From assembly GCF_016889705.1 (NCBI RefSeq), contig NZ_CP069526.1, forward strand, positions 558,001-622,000: a DNA stretch of 64,000 bases. The letters run 5' to 3'. The position numbers were made by a program, and so were the translations under genes. Within the stretch, counting starts at the first letter, position 1. Each line of letters starts with the position of its first letter. The stretch is from Amycolatopsis sp. FDAARGOS 1241. GTDB taxonomy: Bacteria; Actinomycetota; Actinomycetes; Mycobacteriales; Pseudonocardiaceae. Positions 46,110 to 54,904 of the stretch are shown here, piece by piece. Below the pieces are notes generated by a model that saw only the letters and a list, made by a program, of their open reading frames with translations, was not told where the DNA came from and searched no databases.

Positions 46110-47599
46110 GCTGGCGACTCCCCGTCGTTTCCTGCTTCCGACACGGACACGGCGGTGTCCTCACTCGCGGCGAGGGCGGCTTCCGCCGCTTCCGCCGCCG
46201 GCGTGCCCGGCCTGCGCCGGACCGCCCAGCCCTCGACGTTGCGCTGCGGACCCGCCGACAAAGCAAGTGCACCAGGCGGCACGTCGTCGCGGATCACCGC
46301 ACCCGCTCCACTGTAAGCGCCATCACCGATCCGCACCGGCGCGACGAGCGTGTTGTCCGCACCAAGCCGGACATAGGACCCGACCACTGTGTGGTGCTTG
46401 TTCACGCCGTCGTAGTTCACGAAGACGCTGGAGCAGCCGATGTTGCTGTGGTCGCCGACGGTCGCGTCGCCCACGTAGGTGAGGTGCGGCACCTTCGTCC
46501 CGGTGCCGATCTGTGCGTTCTTCGTCTCCACGAACGCGCCCAGCTTGCCCTTGGCGCCGAGTTTCGTGCCCGGCCGCAGGTAGGTGTACGGGCCGACCTT
46601 CACGCCGTCGCCCAGCTCCGAGTCGTCGGCGTGCACGCGGACCACGGACGCGCCCGCGCCCACCGTCACGTTCACGAGCGTCGTGTCCGGGCCCACCAGC
46701 GAGCCCTCGCCGACGGACGTGGTGCCCTTGAGCTGCGTGTTCGGCTCCAGCGTGACGTCGCGCGACAGCGTCACGTCGGCCCCGATCCACGTGGTGTTCG
46801 GGTCGGTGACGGTCACTCCTTCGCGCTGCCAGCGGCGCACGATGCGGCGGTTGTACTCCGCGCCCAGCGTCGCCAGCTGCACGCGGTCGTTCACGCCCTC
46901 GGTGACCCACGGGTCGTCGACCACGAGCGCGCCGACGCCCTTGCCGTCGTGGTGCGCGATACCCAGCACGTCGGTGAGGTACAGCTCGCCCTGCGCGTTG
47001 TCCGTCGACAGCCGCGACAGGCCGTCGGAGAGCACCGCGGCGTCGAACGCGTACACCCCCGAGTTGATCTCGGTGATCTCGTGCTGCTCCGGCGTCGCGT
47101 CCTTGTGCTCGACGATCGAGCTCACCCTGCCGCCGGCGTCGCGCACGATGCGGCCGTAACCCGCCGGGTTCTCGACCACGGCGGTGAGCACCGTGACCGC
47201 GTTGCCCGAACCGGTGTGCTCGGCCAGCAGCGCGGCGAGGGTGCCGGTGTCGAGCAGCGGCACGTCGCCGTAGCTCACGAGCACCGTGCCGGTGAGGCCC
47301 GCCGGCAGCTCGTGCAGCGCGCACGACACGGCGTGGCCGGTGCCCTTCTGCTCCGCCTGCACGGCGGTGGTCACCTCACGGCCGAGCGCTTCGCCGACGC
47401 GCGCCAGCTCCGCGCCGACGGCTTCGCGGCCGTGGCCGATGACCACGACCAGGTGTTCGGGGTTCAGGCCGGCCGCGGCGCGGACGGCGTGCTCCACCAG
47501 GGGGCGCCCGGCGATCGGGTGCAGCACCTTCGGGGTGGAGGAACGCATGCGGGTGCCCTCACCCGCGGCGAGGATCAGCGTGCTCAGCGGGCCGCTCAA
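46106..47599 (-). CDS. glmU: Bifunctional GlcN-1-P acetyltransferase/GlcNAc-1-P uridyltransferase
   Basis: 497 residues from TTG 47599, with GGGAG 5 nt upstream; the 495-residue M. tuberculosis enzyme supports this start. Uridyltransferase half: LILAAGEGTRMRSSTPKVLH, then SYGDVPLLDTGT. Acetyltransferase left-handed helix half: PGTKLGAKGKLGAFVETKNA and KVPHLTYVGDATVGDHSNIG. A Ser/Ala/Glu-rich tail ends it. It makes UDP-GlcNAc for peptidoglycan and lipid. A TAGGAT at 47648-47643 would start a 37-nt leader. First gene of the operon with prs. Confidence 0.96.
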   Translation of the reverse strand: MSGPLSTLILAAGEGTRMRSSTPKVLHPIAGRPLVEHAVRAAAGLNPEHLVVVIGHGREAVGAELARVGEALGREVTTAVQAEQKGTGHAVSCALHELPAGLTGTVLVSYGDVPLLDTGTLAALLAEHTGSGNAVTVLTAVVENPAGYGRIVRDAGGRVSSIVEHKDATPEQHEITEINSGVYAFDAAVLSDGLSRLSTDNAQGELYLTDVLGIAHHDGKGVGALVVDDPWVTEGVNDRVQLATLGAEYNRRIVRRWQREGVTVTDPNTTWIGADVTLSRDVTLEPNTQLKGTTSVGEGSLVGPDTTLVNVTVGAGASVVRVHADDSELGDGVKVGPYTYLRPGTKLGAKGKLGAFVETKNAQIGTGTKVPHLTYVGDATVGDHSNIGCSSVFVNYDGVNKHHTVVGSYVRLGADNTLVAPVRIGDGAYSGAGAVIRDDVPPGALALSAGPQRNVEGWAVRRRPGTPAAEAAEAALAASEDTAVSVSEAGNDGESPA

Positions 47600-47642
47600 C
47601 GAGACTCCCAACGATTCACCGGCTCGTTTCCGTCGGGCAACG

Positions 47643-47648
47643 ATCCTA
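47643..47648 (-). promoter_or_regulatory. -10 hexamer TAGGAT for glmU-prs
   Basis: Lies in the 46-bp gap after the GGDEF gene, 43 nt upstream of the glmU TTG. Confidence 0.4.
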
Positions 47649-49403
47649 CGTTGGGTCCTCGACGCCCCACGAGGGGTCGGCGTGGACGCTTTCCGCAGGC
47701 CAGCTCGCGCCGGCGTCGCCCGCCATCGAATTGGCCGAGGCGACCTGGTTGCCGCCCCCGCGTTTCGCTTCGTACATCGCCGCATCCGCGCGCGCGAGCA
47801 CCTGCTCGGCCCGCTCCTGCGGCCGCAGCGACACCAATCCGATGGACAGGGTGACGCCGTGCGACAGGTGGTGCGGCAGCTCCGCCACCGACTTCACCGC
47901 ACGGCCGAGCGCCATCTTCGCGGCCGACGCGGGCGCTCCCGGCAGCAGGACGATGAACTCGTCCCCGCCGTAGCGGGCCACGACGTCGTCGCCGCGCAAC
48001 GCGTCACGCAGCGTGCTCGCGACGACGCGCAGCACGTTGTCGCCTTCGGCGTGCGACTGCTTGTCGTTCACGCCCTTGAACCCGTCGAGGTCCACGAGGC
48101 CGACGGCCAGCGGCTGCGCGTCGGCCGACGACGCGAGCGTGCGCAGGCGTTCGTCCAGCGCGCGGCGGTTCGGCAGCCCGGTGAGCGGGTCCTGCAGCGC
48201 CTGCTGGGTGATCGCGCCGTGTTCGGCCGACAGCCGTTCGTGCTCCCGGCGCGCGTTGAGCGTGGCGATCTGCGATTCGCGCAGCGTCCACATCTCGGCT
48301 TCGAGCGTGGTCGCGTAGTCGATGAGCGACTGGCTCGCGCCCGACCCGTAGTCCGGTGTGGTGTCCAGGCGCGCGAGCTCCCGCGCGATGTTGAGCCGCA
48401 TCGACGGCTGCGACAGGTCCTTCGCCATTGCTTCGCGCGTCTCGCGCAGCACTTCGAGCGCCTCGTCGCGGCGGCCGGCACGGTCCAGGCAGCGCGCGAG
48501 CGCGATGGCGACGATCTCCTGCTCGTGCGGGAAGTGGTGGCCCTGGCGCATCTGCCACAGCCGGTCCACGTGCTCGGCCGCCGGGTTGTGCAGCGCGAGC
48601 GCGGCGGCGAGTACCCCGACCTGGTCGACGGCGGCGACGCCGGGCTTGCGCGGGAACAGCGATTCGGCGAACGGCCCTTCGGCCGCCACCGCCATCGACG
48701 CGGCGGTGCGGAACTTCTCGGCCGCCTCGTCGTATTGCTCGATGCGTTCGAGCCGCAGGCCCCAGCCCAGCAGCATTTTCACGCGGTTCATCAGCTGCAG
48801 CGTGATCTCGTGCGGGCTCGCGCTCTCTCGGATCGCCTGGTGTGCCCGGCCGATGACCTCTTCGGCGGCTTCGTACACGCCGAGCTGGTTGAGCACGATC
48901 CAGCAGTCGATGAGCGCCATCGACTGCATGCGGTTCCAGTTGCGCACGCCGACCTGGCGATCCGGGATCGTGGAGTCGTCGAGGATCGCGAGCGCGCGGG
49001 CGATCTCGGTGAGCGCGGCGTCCTCCTGCGCGGCCAGCACGAGCCGGCGCCCGCGCAGGGCGTGCGCGTCGGCGCGCAGCAGCGACAGGCCGTGGCGGCG
49101 GGTGTGGGCGAGCATCTCGTCGAGCCGTGGTTCCGCTTCGGCCGCCAGCCCGCGCGTGACCAGCCGCGCGAACGCCGACGCGCGCAGCAGCTGCGCCACC
49201 AGTGTCGGTTCGCCTCGGCGCAGCGTTTCGTCGAGCAGCTCATCCATGATCGCGACGATCTCGAGCTGCTTGTCGAACTCCTGCCGCTGGACGGCGGCGA
49301 TGAGTTCACGCGCTCGGCCGACCAGCCACGCGTCCGACATCTCGACGAGAGTCGGTCGCCTGGCGCCCCCGGAGTCGATCGCTTCGTCGCTCAGCCGCCC
49401 CAC
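47646..49403 (-). CDS. Diguanylate cyclase with TPR-like N-terminal region
   Basis: 585 residues if started at GTG 49403; the next in-frame ATG is 49340, and earlier codons fall in the tRNA gene. Residues 1-380 are all-helical, with repeated pairs such as EAAEEVIGRAHQAIR and DEALEVLRETREAMAK, suggesting TPR-like repeats. From 400 the GGDEF domain runs: DPLTGLPNRRALDERLRTLA, VDLDGFKGVND, the inhibitory site RGDD five residues before the active YGGDEF (about 477-482), and ADAAMYEAKR. It should make c-di-GMP with product inhibition. Cytoplasmic, no membrane span. Confidence 0.9.
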   Translation of the reverse strand: MGRLSDEAIDSGGARRPTLVEMSDAWLVGRARELIAAVQRQEFDKQLEIVAIMDELLDETLRRGEPTLVAQLLRASAFARLVTRGLAAEAEPRLDEMLAHTRRHGLSLLRADAHALRGRRLVLAAQEDAALTEIARALAILDDSTIPDRQVGVRNWNRMQSMALIDCWIVLNQLGVYEAAEEVIGRAHQAIRESASPHEITLQLMNRVKMLLGWGLRLERIEQYDEAAEKFRTAASMAVAAEGPFAESLFPRKPGVAAVDQVGVLAAALALHNPAAEHVDRLWQMRQGHHFPHEQEIVAIALARCLDRAGRRDEALEVLRETREAMAKDLSQPSMRLNIARELARLDTTPDYGSGASQSLIDYATTLEAEMWTLRESQIATLNARREHERLSAEHGAITQQALQDPLTGLPNRRALDERLRTLASSADAQPLAVGLVDLDGFKGVNDKQSHAEGDNVLRVVASTLRDALRGDDVVARYGGDEFIVLLPGAPASAAKMALGRAVKSVAELPHHLSHGVTLSIGLVSLRPQERAEQVLARADAAMYEAKRGGGNQVASANSMAGDAGASWPAESVHADPSWGVEDPT

Positions 49404-49436
49404 ATCCCCATCGCCTCGGGTCCGGTCATTCGCCTG

Positions 49437-49508
49437 CTCCGCCGCCAGGATTCGAACCTGAACTGTCAGAACCAAAATCTGAAGTGCTGCCGATTACACT
49501 ACGGCGGA
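49437..49508 (-). tRNA. tRNA-Gln (anticodon TTG)
   Basis: Full cloverleaf: acceptor TCCGCCG/CGGCGGA, D-stem GTGT/GCAC, anticodon stem TCAGA/TCTGA around loop TTTTGGT (anticodon TTG), T-arm CAGG-TTCGAAT-CCTG, discriminator G, no encoded CCA. It lies 33 nt upstream of the GGDEF gene on the same strand. Confidence 0.96.
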
Positions 49509-49650
49509 TCGATCCTGGTCAGGATAGCGATGATCGGCGACAGTGGTGGCGGGAGGGTGAGGGGCCCGTGTGGCGGGTACCCCACGGTTCGGACCACGTG
49601 TGACGGAAACCGGGCATTTCGGGCCTCCCCACGGCTCGAAACCTCCTGTA

Positions 49651-49663
49651 CCGTAACTTACGG
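49651..49663. promoter_or_regulatory. Palindrome CCGTAACTTACGG before desaturase gene
   Basis: Perfect 13-bp palindrome 53 bp upstream of the desaturase ATG, followed by GTAGGTTAGG. Probably the operator of a fatty-acid regulator; the protein is not in this window. Confidence 0.6.
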
Positions 49664-49715
49664 CATCGTAGGTTAGGTCACCCTTCGCAAGGGCTCGTAG
49701 GAAGAAGTGAACTGT

Positions 49716-50675
49716 ATGACGGCCACCCTCGACCGTTCCCAGCCCGCTGGAGAGCCACCGGCCCCGAAGGGCCCCAAGCCGATCCTCGACGGCAAGCGGG
49801 GCATCGGAGTGCAGGTCTCGGTGTACCTCGGTGTGCTCGCGCCACTGGTGGCCCTGCTGGTCGCCGTGCCGTTCGCGTGGGGCTGGGGCCTGACCTGGGT
49901 CGACGTCGCGCTGTTCGTCGTCTTCTACGGCGTCAGCGGGCTCGGCATCACCGTCGCCTACCACCGGTACTTCACGCACGGATCGTTCAAGGCCAAGCGC
50001 TGGCTGCGCGTCGTGATGGCCATCGCCGGCAGCATCGCCCTGCAGGGGCCGGTCATCACGTGGGTCGCCGACCACCGCCGCCACCACGCCTTCTCCGACC
50101 GCGACGGCGACCCGCACTCGCCGTGGCTGTTCGGCACCTCGCCCGTCGCGATCGCCCGCGGCTTCTGGCACGCCCACATGGGCTGGCTGTTCGAGCGCGA
50201 CAAGAGCAACCAGACCCGCTTCGCGCCCGACCTGGTGAAGGACAAGGCGATCCAGAAGGTCGACGACCTGTTCTGGCTGTGGTCCCTGCTGTCACTGGCC
50301 CTGCCCGCCCTGCTCGGCGGCCTGATCACGTGGTCGTTCTGGGGCGCGCTGACCGCGTTCTTCTGGGCCGGTCTCGTGCGCATTTGCGTGCTGCACCACG
50401 TGACGTGGTCGGTCAACTCGATCTGCCACATGATCGGCGAGCGCCCGTTCACCGCGCGTGACCGCTCGGCCAACTTCTGGCCGCTCGCGATCTTCTCCTT
50501 CGGCGAGTCGTGGCACAACCTCCACCACGCCGACCCGACGTCCGCCCGGCACGGCGTGAAGCGCGGCCAGATCGACATGTCCGCGCGGCTGATCTGGCTG
50601 TTCGAGAAGTTCGGCTGGGTGCACGACGTCCGCTGGCCGACCCCGCAGCGCCTGGCCCGGATCGCGGCCGAGTAG
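49716..50675 (+). CDS. Acyl-CoA/acyl-lipid delta-9 desaturase
   Basis: 319 residues from ATG 49716 (a GTG nine bases earlier is possible). The three histidine boxes of membrane di-iron desaturases are intact: HRYFTHGSF, DHRRHHAFSD and WHNLHHADPTS, with two pairs of membrane spans. It is closest in pattern to M. tuberculosis DesA3 (stearoyl-CoA desaturase), which works with an oxidoreductase partner not seen here. It introduces the delta-9 double bond and sets membrane fluidity. A 13-bp palindrome upstream suggests repression; a 13-bp-stem terminator follows. Confidence 0.93.
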   Translation: MTATLDRSQPAGEPPAPKGPKPILDGKRGIGVQVSVYLGVLAPLVALLVAVPFAWGWGLTWVDVALFVVFYGVSGLGITVAYHRYFTHGSFKAKRWLRVVMAIAGSIALQGPVITWVADHRRHHAFSDRDGDPHSPWLFGTSPVAIARGFWHAHMGWLFERDKSNQTRFAPDLVKDKAIQKVDDLFWLWSLLSLALPALLGGLITWSFWGALTAFFWAGLVRICVLHHVTWSVNSICHMIGERPFTARDRSANFWPLAIFSFGESWHNLHHADPTSARHGVKRGQIDMSARLIWLFEKFGWVHDVRWPTPQRLARIAAE

Positions 50676-50689
50676 CTCCGGTTTTTCAC

Positions 50690-50718
50690 GCGGACCACCG
50701 TGGTGCACGGTGGTCCGC
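50690..50718. terminator. Bidirectional terminator, desaturase and HIT genes
   Basis: Stem GCGGACCACCGTG / CACGGTGGTCCGC, 3-nt loop, between convergent stops. Confidence 0.88.
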
Positions 50719-50726
50719 TTGCCGTT

Positions 50727-51158
50727 TCAGGGGTTGTTCAGCGCTCGAGCCAGCCTCTGGTGTTCGTCTCCGGTGGCCGGGTGGCTCGATCTCCGGTCCG
50801 GCCACAGGTCCGTCCCGTCGTCCGGCCACCGCGGCACCACGTGGAAGTGCAGGTGCGCCACGCTCTGCCCCGAACCCGGTCCGCTGGCGTTGAGCACGTT
50901 GACGCCGGTCGCGCCCAGCGCCCTGGTCATCGCGTCGCCGACCCGGCGCACGAGGCTGATCGTGTGGTGCAAAGCGGCGTCGGTCGCGTCGAGCACACCG
51001 GTGCAGTGTTCCCGCGGCACCACGAGCGTGTGGCCGGGCGCCAGCGCGCTCGCCGGCAGCGGCAGGAACGCGGCGGCGTGGGGTCCGCGGCTGAGCCAGG
51101 TGGCCGACCCCGATTCGAGCAGACCGCAGAAGACGCAGTTCACCAGTGCATTGTCCAT
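50727..51158 (-). CDS. HIT-family nucleotide hydrolase/transferase
   Basis: 143 residues from ATG 51158 (MDNALVNCVFCG); a longer frame to 51266 adds unconserved residues, and no strong ribosome binding site marks either. The zinc-type CVFC pair near residue 8 and the HIT triad HLHFHVVPRW near 110 are plain, with VVPREHCTGVLDATDA before it. HIT proteins hydrolyse AMP-lysine, ApnA or similar nucleotides. It is downstream of the LysR gene on the same strand. Confidence 0.88.
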   Translation of the reverse strand: MDNALVNCVFCGLLESGSATWLSRGPHAAAFLPLPASALAPGHTLVVPREHCTGVLDATDAALHHTISLVRRVGDAMTRALGATGVNVLNASGPGSGQSVAHLHFHVVPRWPDDGTDLWPDRRSSHPATGDEHQRLARALNNP

Positions 51159-51305
51159 GCTGGTTGCGGGCACCCCGGGTGTCTGATCTTCGCTTCCCCC
51201 GATCTGTTCACGCGGCCCTGGCGCCGGAGCGGGTCGCGCGGTTCGGTCCGACGTCAACGAGGTCATCGCCCGTGCGGCGCGGTCGGCGGGTAGGCCGCAC
51301 CGTGC

Positions 51306-52220
51306 TCATTCCGGGGTCCTGACGCTTTGCGTCGCGAGCCGGGCCGCACGGGCGTAGGCGTGGACGAGTGGCCGATTGTCGTCCTTGCGCCAGGCCAGGG
51401 CGAGCCGGCTGGGTGACACGCCGCGCACCGGCCGCGCGACGACGTCGCCGCGGGTCAGCAGGGGTGCGTTGCCGGCCGCGATGAGGCACACGCCGCGGCC
51501 GTCGACGAGGGCTTCGTAGGTTTCGTCCGCGCTCGTGATCTCGGCGCCGATCACCGGCGCCCGGCCGGCGCGCGCTTCCGGCGCCAGCCAGTAGTCGCGC
51601 AGCGGGCCCGCGCTCTCGGGCAGCGCGAGGAACGGCTCGTCGAGCAGGTCGGCGAAGTCCACAGTGGACTGCCCCGCGAGCCGGTGTCCCGCGGGCATCG
51701 CGACCAGCCGTGGTTCTTCGGCGACCACGACCCAGTCGTAGCGCTGCGCGCCGGGCACGGGCAGCCACACGAAGGCGACGTCGGTGGAGCCGTCCGCGAG
51801 CCCGGCGGTGGAGTCGTGCCAGCCGATCTGCCGCAGCGTGATCCGGGCGTGCAGGTGTTCGCCGGTGAACCTCGACCGGACTCCGGGCAGCAGCCCGCCC
51901 CGGCCGGGGCTCGTGCTCATCCCGACGACGAGCGTCTCGCGCTGTGCGGCCTTGGCCCGCACGACCGCTTCGTGCGCGGCGTCCCACTCCGCCAGCACCC
52001 GGCGGGCGTGCGGCAGCAACGCCTCGCCGACGGGCGTCAACCGGACCGTGCGCCTGTCGCGTTCGAACAGGGCCGCGCCGAGTTGCCGCTCGAGCATGCG
52101 GATCTGCTTGCTCAGCGCCGGCTGCGAGACGTAGAGCCGCTCGGCCGCGCGCGTGAAGTGGAGCTCCTCGGCGGCTGCGGCGAAGTAGCGCAGGTCGCGG
52201 CTGTGCACGTCCACAACCAT
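51306..52220 (-). CDS. LysR-family transcriptional regulator
   Basis: 304 residues. Helix-turn-helix at about 15-40: AEELHFTRAAERLYVSQPAL, then SKQIRMLERQLGAALFERDR. The effector domain (LVVGMSTSPGRGGLLPGVRS onward) is full length. It is divergent from a short-chain dehydrogenase gene across 71 bp, the classic LysR-target arrangement. The gap is too short to define a T-N11-A box with confidence. Confidence 0.92.
   Translation of the reverse strand: MVVDVHSRDLRYFAAAAEELHFTRAAERLYVSQPALSKQIRMLERQLGAALFERDRRTVRLTPVGEALLPHARRVLAEWDAAHEAVVRAKAAQRETLVVGMSTSPGRGGLLPGVRSRFTGEHLHARITLRQIGWHDSTAGLADGSTDVAFVWLPVPGAQRYDWVVVAEEPRLVAMPAGHRLAGQSTVDFADLLDEPFLALPESAGPLRDYWLAPEARAGRAPVIGAEITSADETYEALVDGRGVCLIAAGNAPLLTRGDVVARPVRGVSPSRLALAWRKDDNRPLVHAYARAARLATQSVRTPE
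51658..51668. repeat. TCCACAGTGGA, copy 7
   Basis: Inside the LysR coding region. Confidence 0.7.
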
Positions 52221-52291
52221 TGGTTATCACAGCAGGTCTTGGACGTGCGAGCGGTTTGCCAGCAGAGTCGGTTCCGACGAAGGGACGGGAC

Positions 52292-53122
52292 ATGAACAAG
52301 GTTTGGCTGGTCACCGGGGCGAACAGCGGCTTCGGCCGCGCCATCACGGACGCGGCGGTGGCCGACGGTGACGTCGTGGTCGCCGCGGCGCGGCGCCCGG
52401 AGGCGCTCGCCGACGTCGTCGCTGCGCACCCGGACCAGGCGGAGGCGGTGGCGCTGGACGTCACGGACCTCGCGGCGGTCGAGGCCACCGTCGCGTCGGT
52501 GCTCGCGCGGCACGGCCGGATCGACGTGCTGGTGAACAACGCGGGCCGCGGCCACGTCGGCGCGTTCGAAGAGACCACCGACGAGGAGCTGCGGTCGCTG
52601 TTCGACGTGCACGTCTTCGGTCCCGCGGCGCTCGTGCGCGCCGTGCTGCCGCACATGCGGGCCCGGCGTTCGGGCGCGCTCGTGCAGATGAGCAGCATGG
52701 GCGGGCAGCTGTCGTTCGCGGGTGTCTCGGCCTACAGCGGCACGAAATTCGCGCTGGAAGGGCTTTCGGAGGGGCTCGCCGACGAGGTGAACCGCCTCGG
52801 GATCAAGGTGCTGATCGTGGAGCCGGGCGCGTTCCGCACCGGTTTGTGGGGCAGCACGAGCCACAGCGACGAGATCCCGGACTACGCCGATTCGGTCGGG
52901 CCCACCCGCCGCCTCGTCGTCGACGCCGACGGCACGCAGCCCGGCGACCCCGCGAAGGCGGCCGCCGTGATCCTCGCCGCGCTCGACGCTCCGGACACCC
53001 CGCTGCGCCTGGCGCTCGGCGCGGATGCCCTCGACGCCATCAGCGCTCACCTCGAGCAGGTGCGGGCGGACCTGGCCGCGTGGGAGGCTCCCGCGCGGGA
53101 CACCGCGTTCGACAACGCCTGA
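52292..53122 (+). CDS. Classical short-chain dehydrogenase/reductase
   Basis: 276 residues. Cofactor motif VTGANSGFGRAITDAA, NNAG at NAGRGHVGAF, and catalytic Ser and YSGTK (residues about 138 and 151-155: SSMGGQLSFAGVSAYSGTKF). An Arg after the first beta strand (AARRPE) suggests NADP preference. Substrate unknown. Divergent from LysR, which likely activates it; the TetR gene follows 21 bp downstream with its own TACCCT hexamer. Confidence 0.92.
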   Translation: MNKVWLVTGANSGFGRAITDAAVADGDVVVAAARRPEALADVVAAHPDQAEAVALDVTDLAAVEATVASVLARHGRIDVLVNNAGRGHVGAFEETTDEELRSLFDVHVFGPAALVRAVLPHMRARRSGALVQMSSMGGQLSFAGVSAYSGTKFALEGLSEGLADEVNRLGIKVLIVEPGAFRTGLWGSTSHSDEIPDYADSVGPTRRLVVDADGTQPGDPAKAAAVILAALDAPDTPLRLALGADALDAISAHLEQVRADLAAWEAPARDTAFDNA

Positions 53123-53130
53123 CCTGCCGC

Positions 53131-53136
53131 TACCCT
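53131..53136 (+). promoter_or_regulatory. -10 hexamer TACCCT of TetR gene
   Basis: 7 nt before the ATG at 53144. Confidence 0.4.
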
Positions 53137-53143
53137 GCTGCGC

Positions 53144-53812
53144 ATGGCGGGGAGACGGCGAGCGAAGCGCGAAGCAGCGGTGACCGGAGCGCGGCCGGCC
53201 GCACCGGTGCCGCGCGTCCGCATGACGGGGAGCGAACGGCGGCAGCAGCTGCTCGCCGTCGCGCGGGCGCTGTTCGCGGAGAAGGGCTTCGACGGCACCT
53301 CGGTCGAAGAGATCGCCGCCCGCGCCAACGTGTCGAAGCCCGTCGTGTACGAGCACTTCGGCGGCAAAGAGGGCATCTACGCGGTCGTCGTGGACCGCGA
53401 GACGCAGCTCCTGCTGGACCGCATGGTCAACACCCTCCACGGCGGCCACCCCCGCGTCATGCTGGAACAAGCGGCGATCGCCCTGCTCAGCTACGTGGAG
53501 GACTCCCACGACGGCTTCCGCATCCTCGTGCGCGACTCCCCGGTCGCCAGCTCGACCGGCACGTTCTCCACCGTGCTCAACGACATCGCCGGCCAGGTCG
53601 AACACATCCTCGCCCAGCAGTTCGCGGCGCGCGGCTATGAGGAGAAGCTGTCCGCCCTGTACGCCCAGGCGCTCGTCGGGATGGTCGCCTTGACGGGACA
53701 GTGGTGGCTCGACGCGCGGAAGCCCAAGCGCGATGAGGTGGCCGCGCATCTGGTGAATTTGGCGTGGAACGGCCTCTCTCACCTGGAACACAAACCGCGG
53801 CTGCTGGGCTAG
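53144..53812 (+). CDS. TetR-family regulator
   Basis: 222 residues. A 25-residue basic, proline-containing leader precedes the helix-turn-helix TSVEEIAARANVSKPVVYEH (about 50-69), which ends in the usual FGGKEGIYAVVV. The C-terminal domain includes ALVGMVALTGQWWLDARKPK, typical of a TetR group with a conserved WW pair. Leaderless start likely. No operator palindrome was found; the target is unknown. Confidence 0.9.
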   Translation: MAGRRRAKREAAVTGARPAAPVPRVRMTGSERRQQLLAVARALFAEKGFDGTSVEEIAARANVSKPVVYEHFGGKEGIYAVVVDRETQLLLDRMVNTLHGGHPRVMLEQAAIALLSYVEDSHDGFRILVRDSPVASSTGTFSTVLNDIAGQVEHILAQQFAARGYEEKLSALYAQALVGMVALTGQWWLDARKPKRDEVAAHLVNLAWNGLSHLEHKPRLLG

Positions 53813-53879
53813 GTGTGATGTCCAGGGACGCTGTTTTGGGTTTGAGGGGTGCGACGGCCTGTCGTGCGGACAGGTGAAA

Positions 53880-53931
53880 GCCTCTGGTTGTGGGGTGGAA
53901 CGGTCTAGGAACCGCTCCACGAACCAGAGGC
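53880..53931. repeat. Large hairpin before IS481 transposase fragment
   Basis: Arms GCCTCTGGTT (53880-53889) and AACCAGAGGC (53922-53931) with further inner pairing, 5 bp before the transposase start. Such structures are seen upstream of IS481 transposases and may be part of the element. Confidence 0.55.
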
Positions 53932-53935
53932 CTTC

Positions 53936-54400
53936 GTGTCCCACCTTAACGCCACGCTCACCCCTCGGACCCGGCTGCGACTGGCCCGGTTGATCGTCGA
54001 GCAAGCCTGCAGCTGTGCAACTGCGGCAGCAATGTTCATGGTGTCGCCACGGACTGCGCGTAAATGGGCCGGCCGTTACCGTGCGCAGGGCAAGGCCGGG
54101 ATGCTCGACCGGTCCTCGCGCCCGCACCACCGCCCGGCCAGTACCCCGCCCGGCATCGTGCGGCGAGTCGTGCACCCGCGGTGGCGGATGCGACTGGGCC
54201 CGGTCCAGATCGCCGGCCGGCTGGGCATGCCGGCCTCCACGGCCCACGCGGGTGCTGACCCGCTGCCGGATCAACCGGCTTTCCCGCATCGACCGAGTGA
54301 CCGGAGAACCGTTACGCCGCTACGAACACGCTCACCCCGGATCGCTGATCCACGTGGACGTCACCAAGTTCGGCAATATCCCCGACGGTGGTGGCTGGAG
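53936..54400 (+). mobile_element. IS481-family transposase fragment, frameshifted and truncated
   Basis: GTG start; residues 1-100 are the IS481 helix-turn-helix region (MSHLNATLTPRTRLRLARLI, then MVSPRTARKWAGRYRAQGKA). Near 54245 the frame shifts: the continuation VLTRCRINRLSRIDRVTGEP and HPGSLIHVDVTKFGNIPDGG is in another frame. The sequence stops at about 54396-54401, before most of the DDE catalytic domain. No right inverted repeat or target duplication is visible. It is a dead relic. Confidence 0.85.
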
Positions 54401-54900
54401 CTGGACGGCATCGAGGCGACCCGGCTGCTCGCCGAACGCGCGCCCCAGGTGCGCGTGCTGATCCTGACGATGTTCGACCTCGACGGTCCCGTCTTCGACG
54501 CCCTGCGCGCCGCGCCACCGGGTTCCTCCTCAAGGACACCCGCCCGGCCGAGCTGTGCGCCGCGATCCGCACCGTCGCAACGGGCGACGCGCTGCTCGCA
54601 CCGTCCGTCCTTCGCCGGCTCATCGCCGAATTCGCCCGCACCACCGAGCGACGCAGGCCGCTCGGTGCGGGGCTCGACGTGCTCACCGCACGCGAACGCG
54701 AAGTCCTGACCCTGATCGCGCGCGGGCTCTCGAACTCGGAGCTCGCCACCCGACTGCGCCTCTCACCGGCGACGGTCAAGGCGTATGTCGGCCGGCTCCT
54801 GGCCAAGCTGCACGCACGCGACCGCGCACAACTGGTGATCGTGGCTTACGAATCCGGTCTGGTCACGGTGGCCAAGTTCCCCAGCCCGAAGCTCGGCTGA
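54401..54900 (+). pseudogene. NarL/LuxR-type response regulator fragment
   Basis: Begins abruptly at LDGIEATRLLAERAPQVRVL, about residue 60 of a receiver domain, directly at the IS481 fragment boundary; the phosphoacceptor Asp is lost. One base is missing near 54510 (DALRA, then ATGFLLKDTRPAELC in another frame). The C-terminal LuxR helix-turn-helix, LTAREREVLTLIARGLSNSE and ATVKAYVGRLLAKL, is intact and ends in an unrelated tail. Upstream half was presumably removed by the IS event. No kinase partner remains. Confidence 0.82.
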
Positions 54901-54904
54901 CCGC

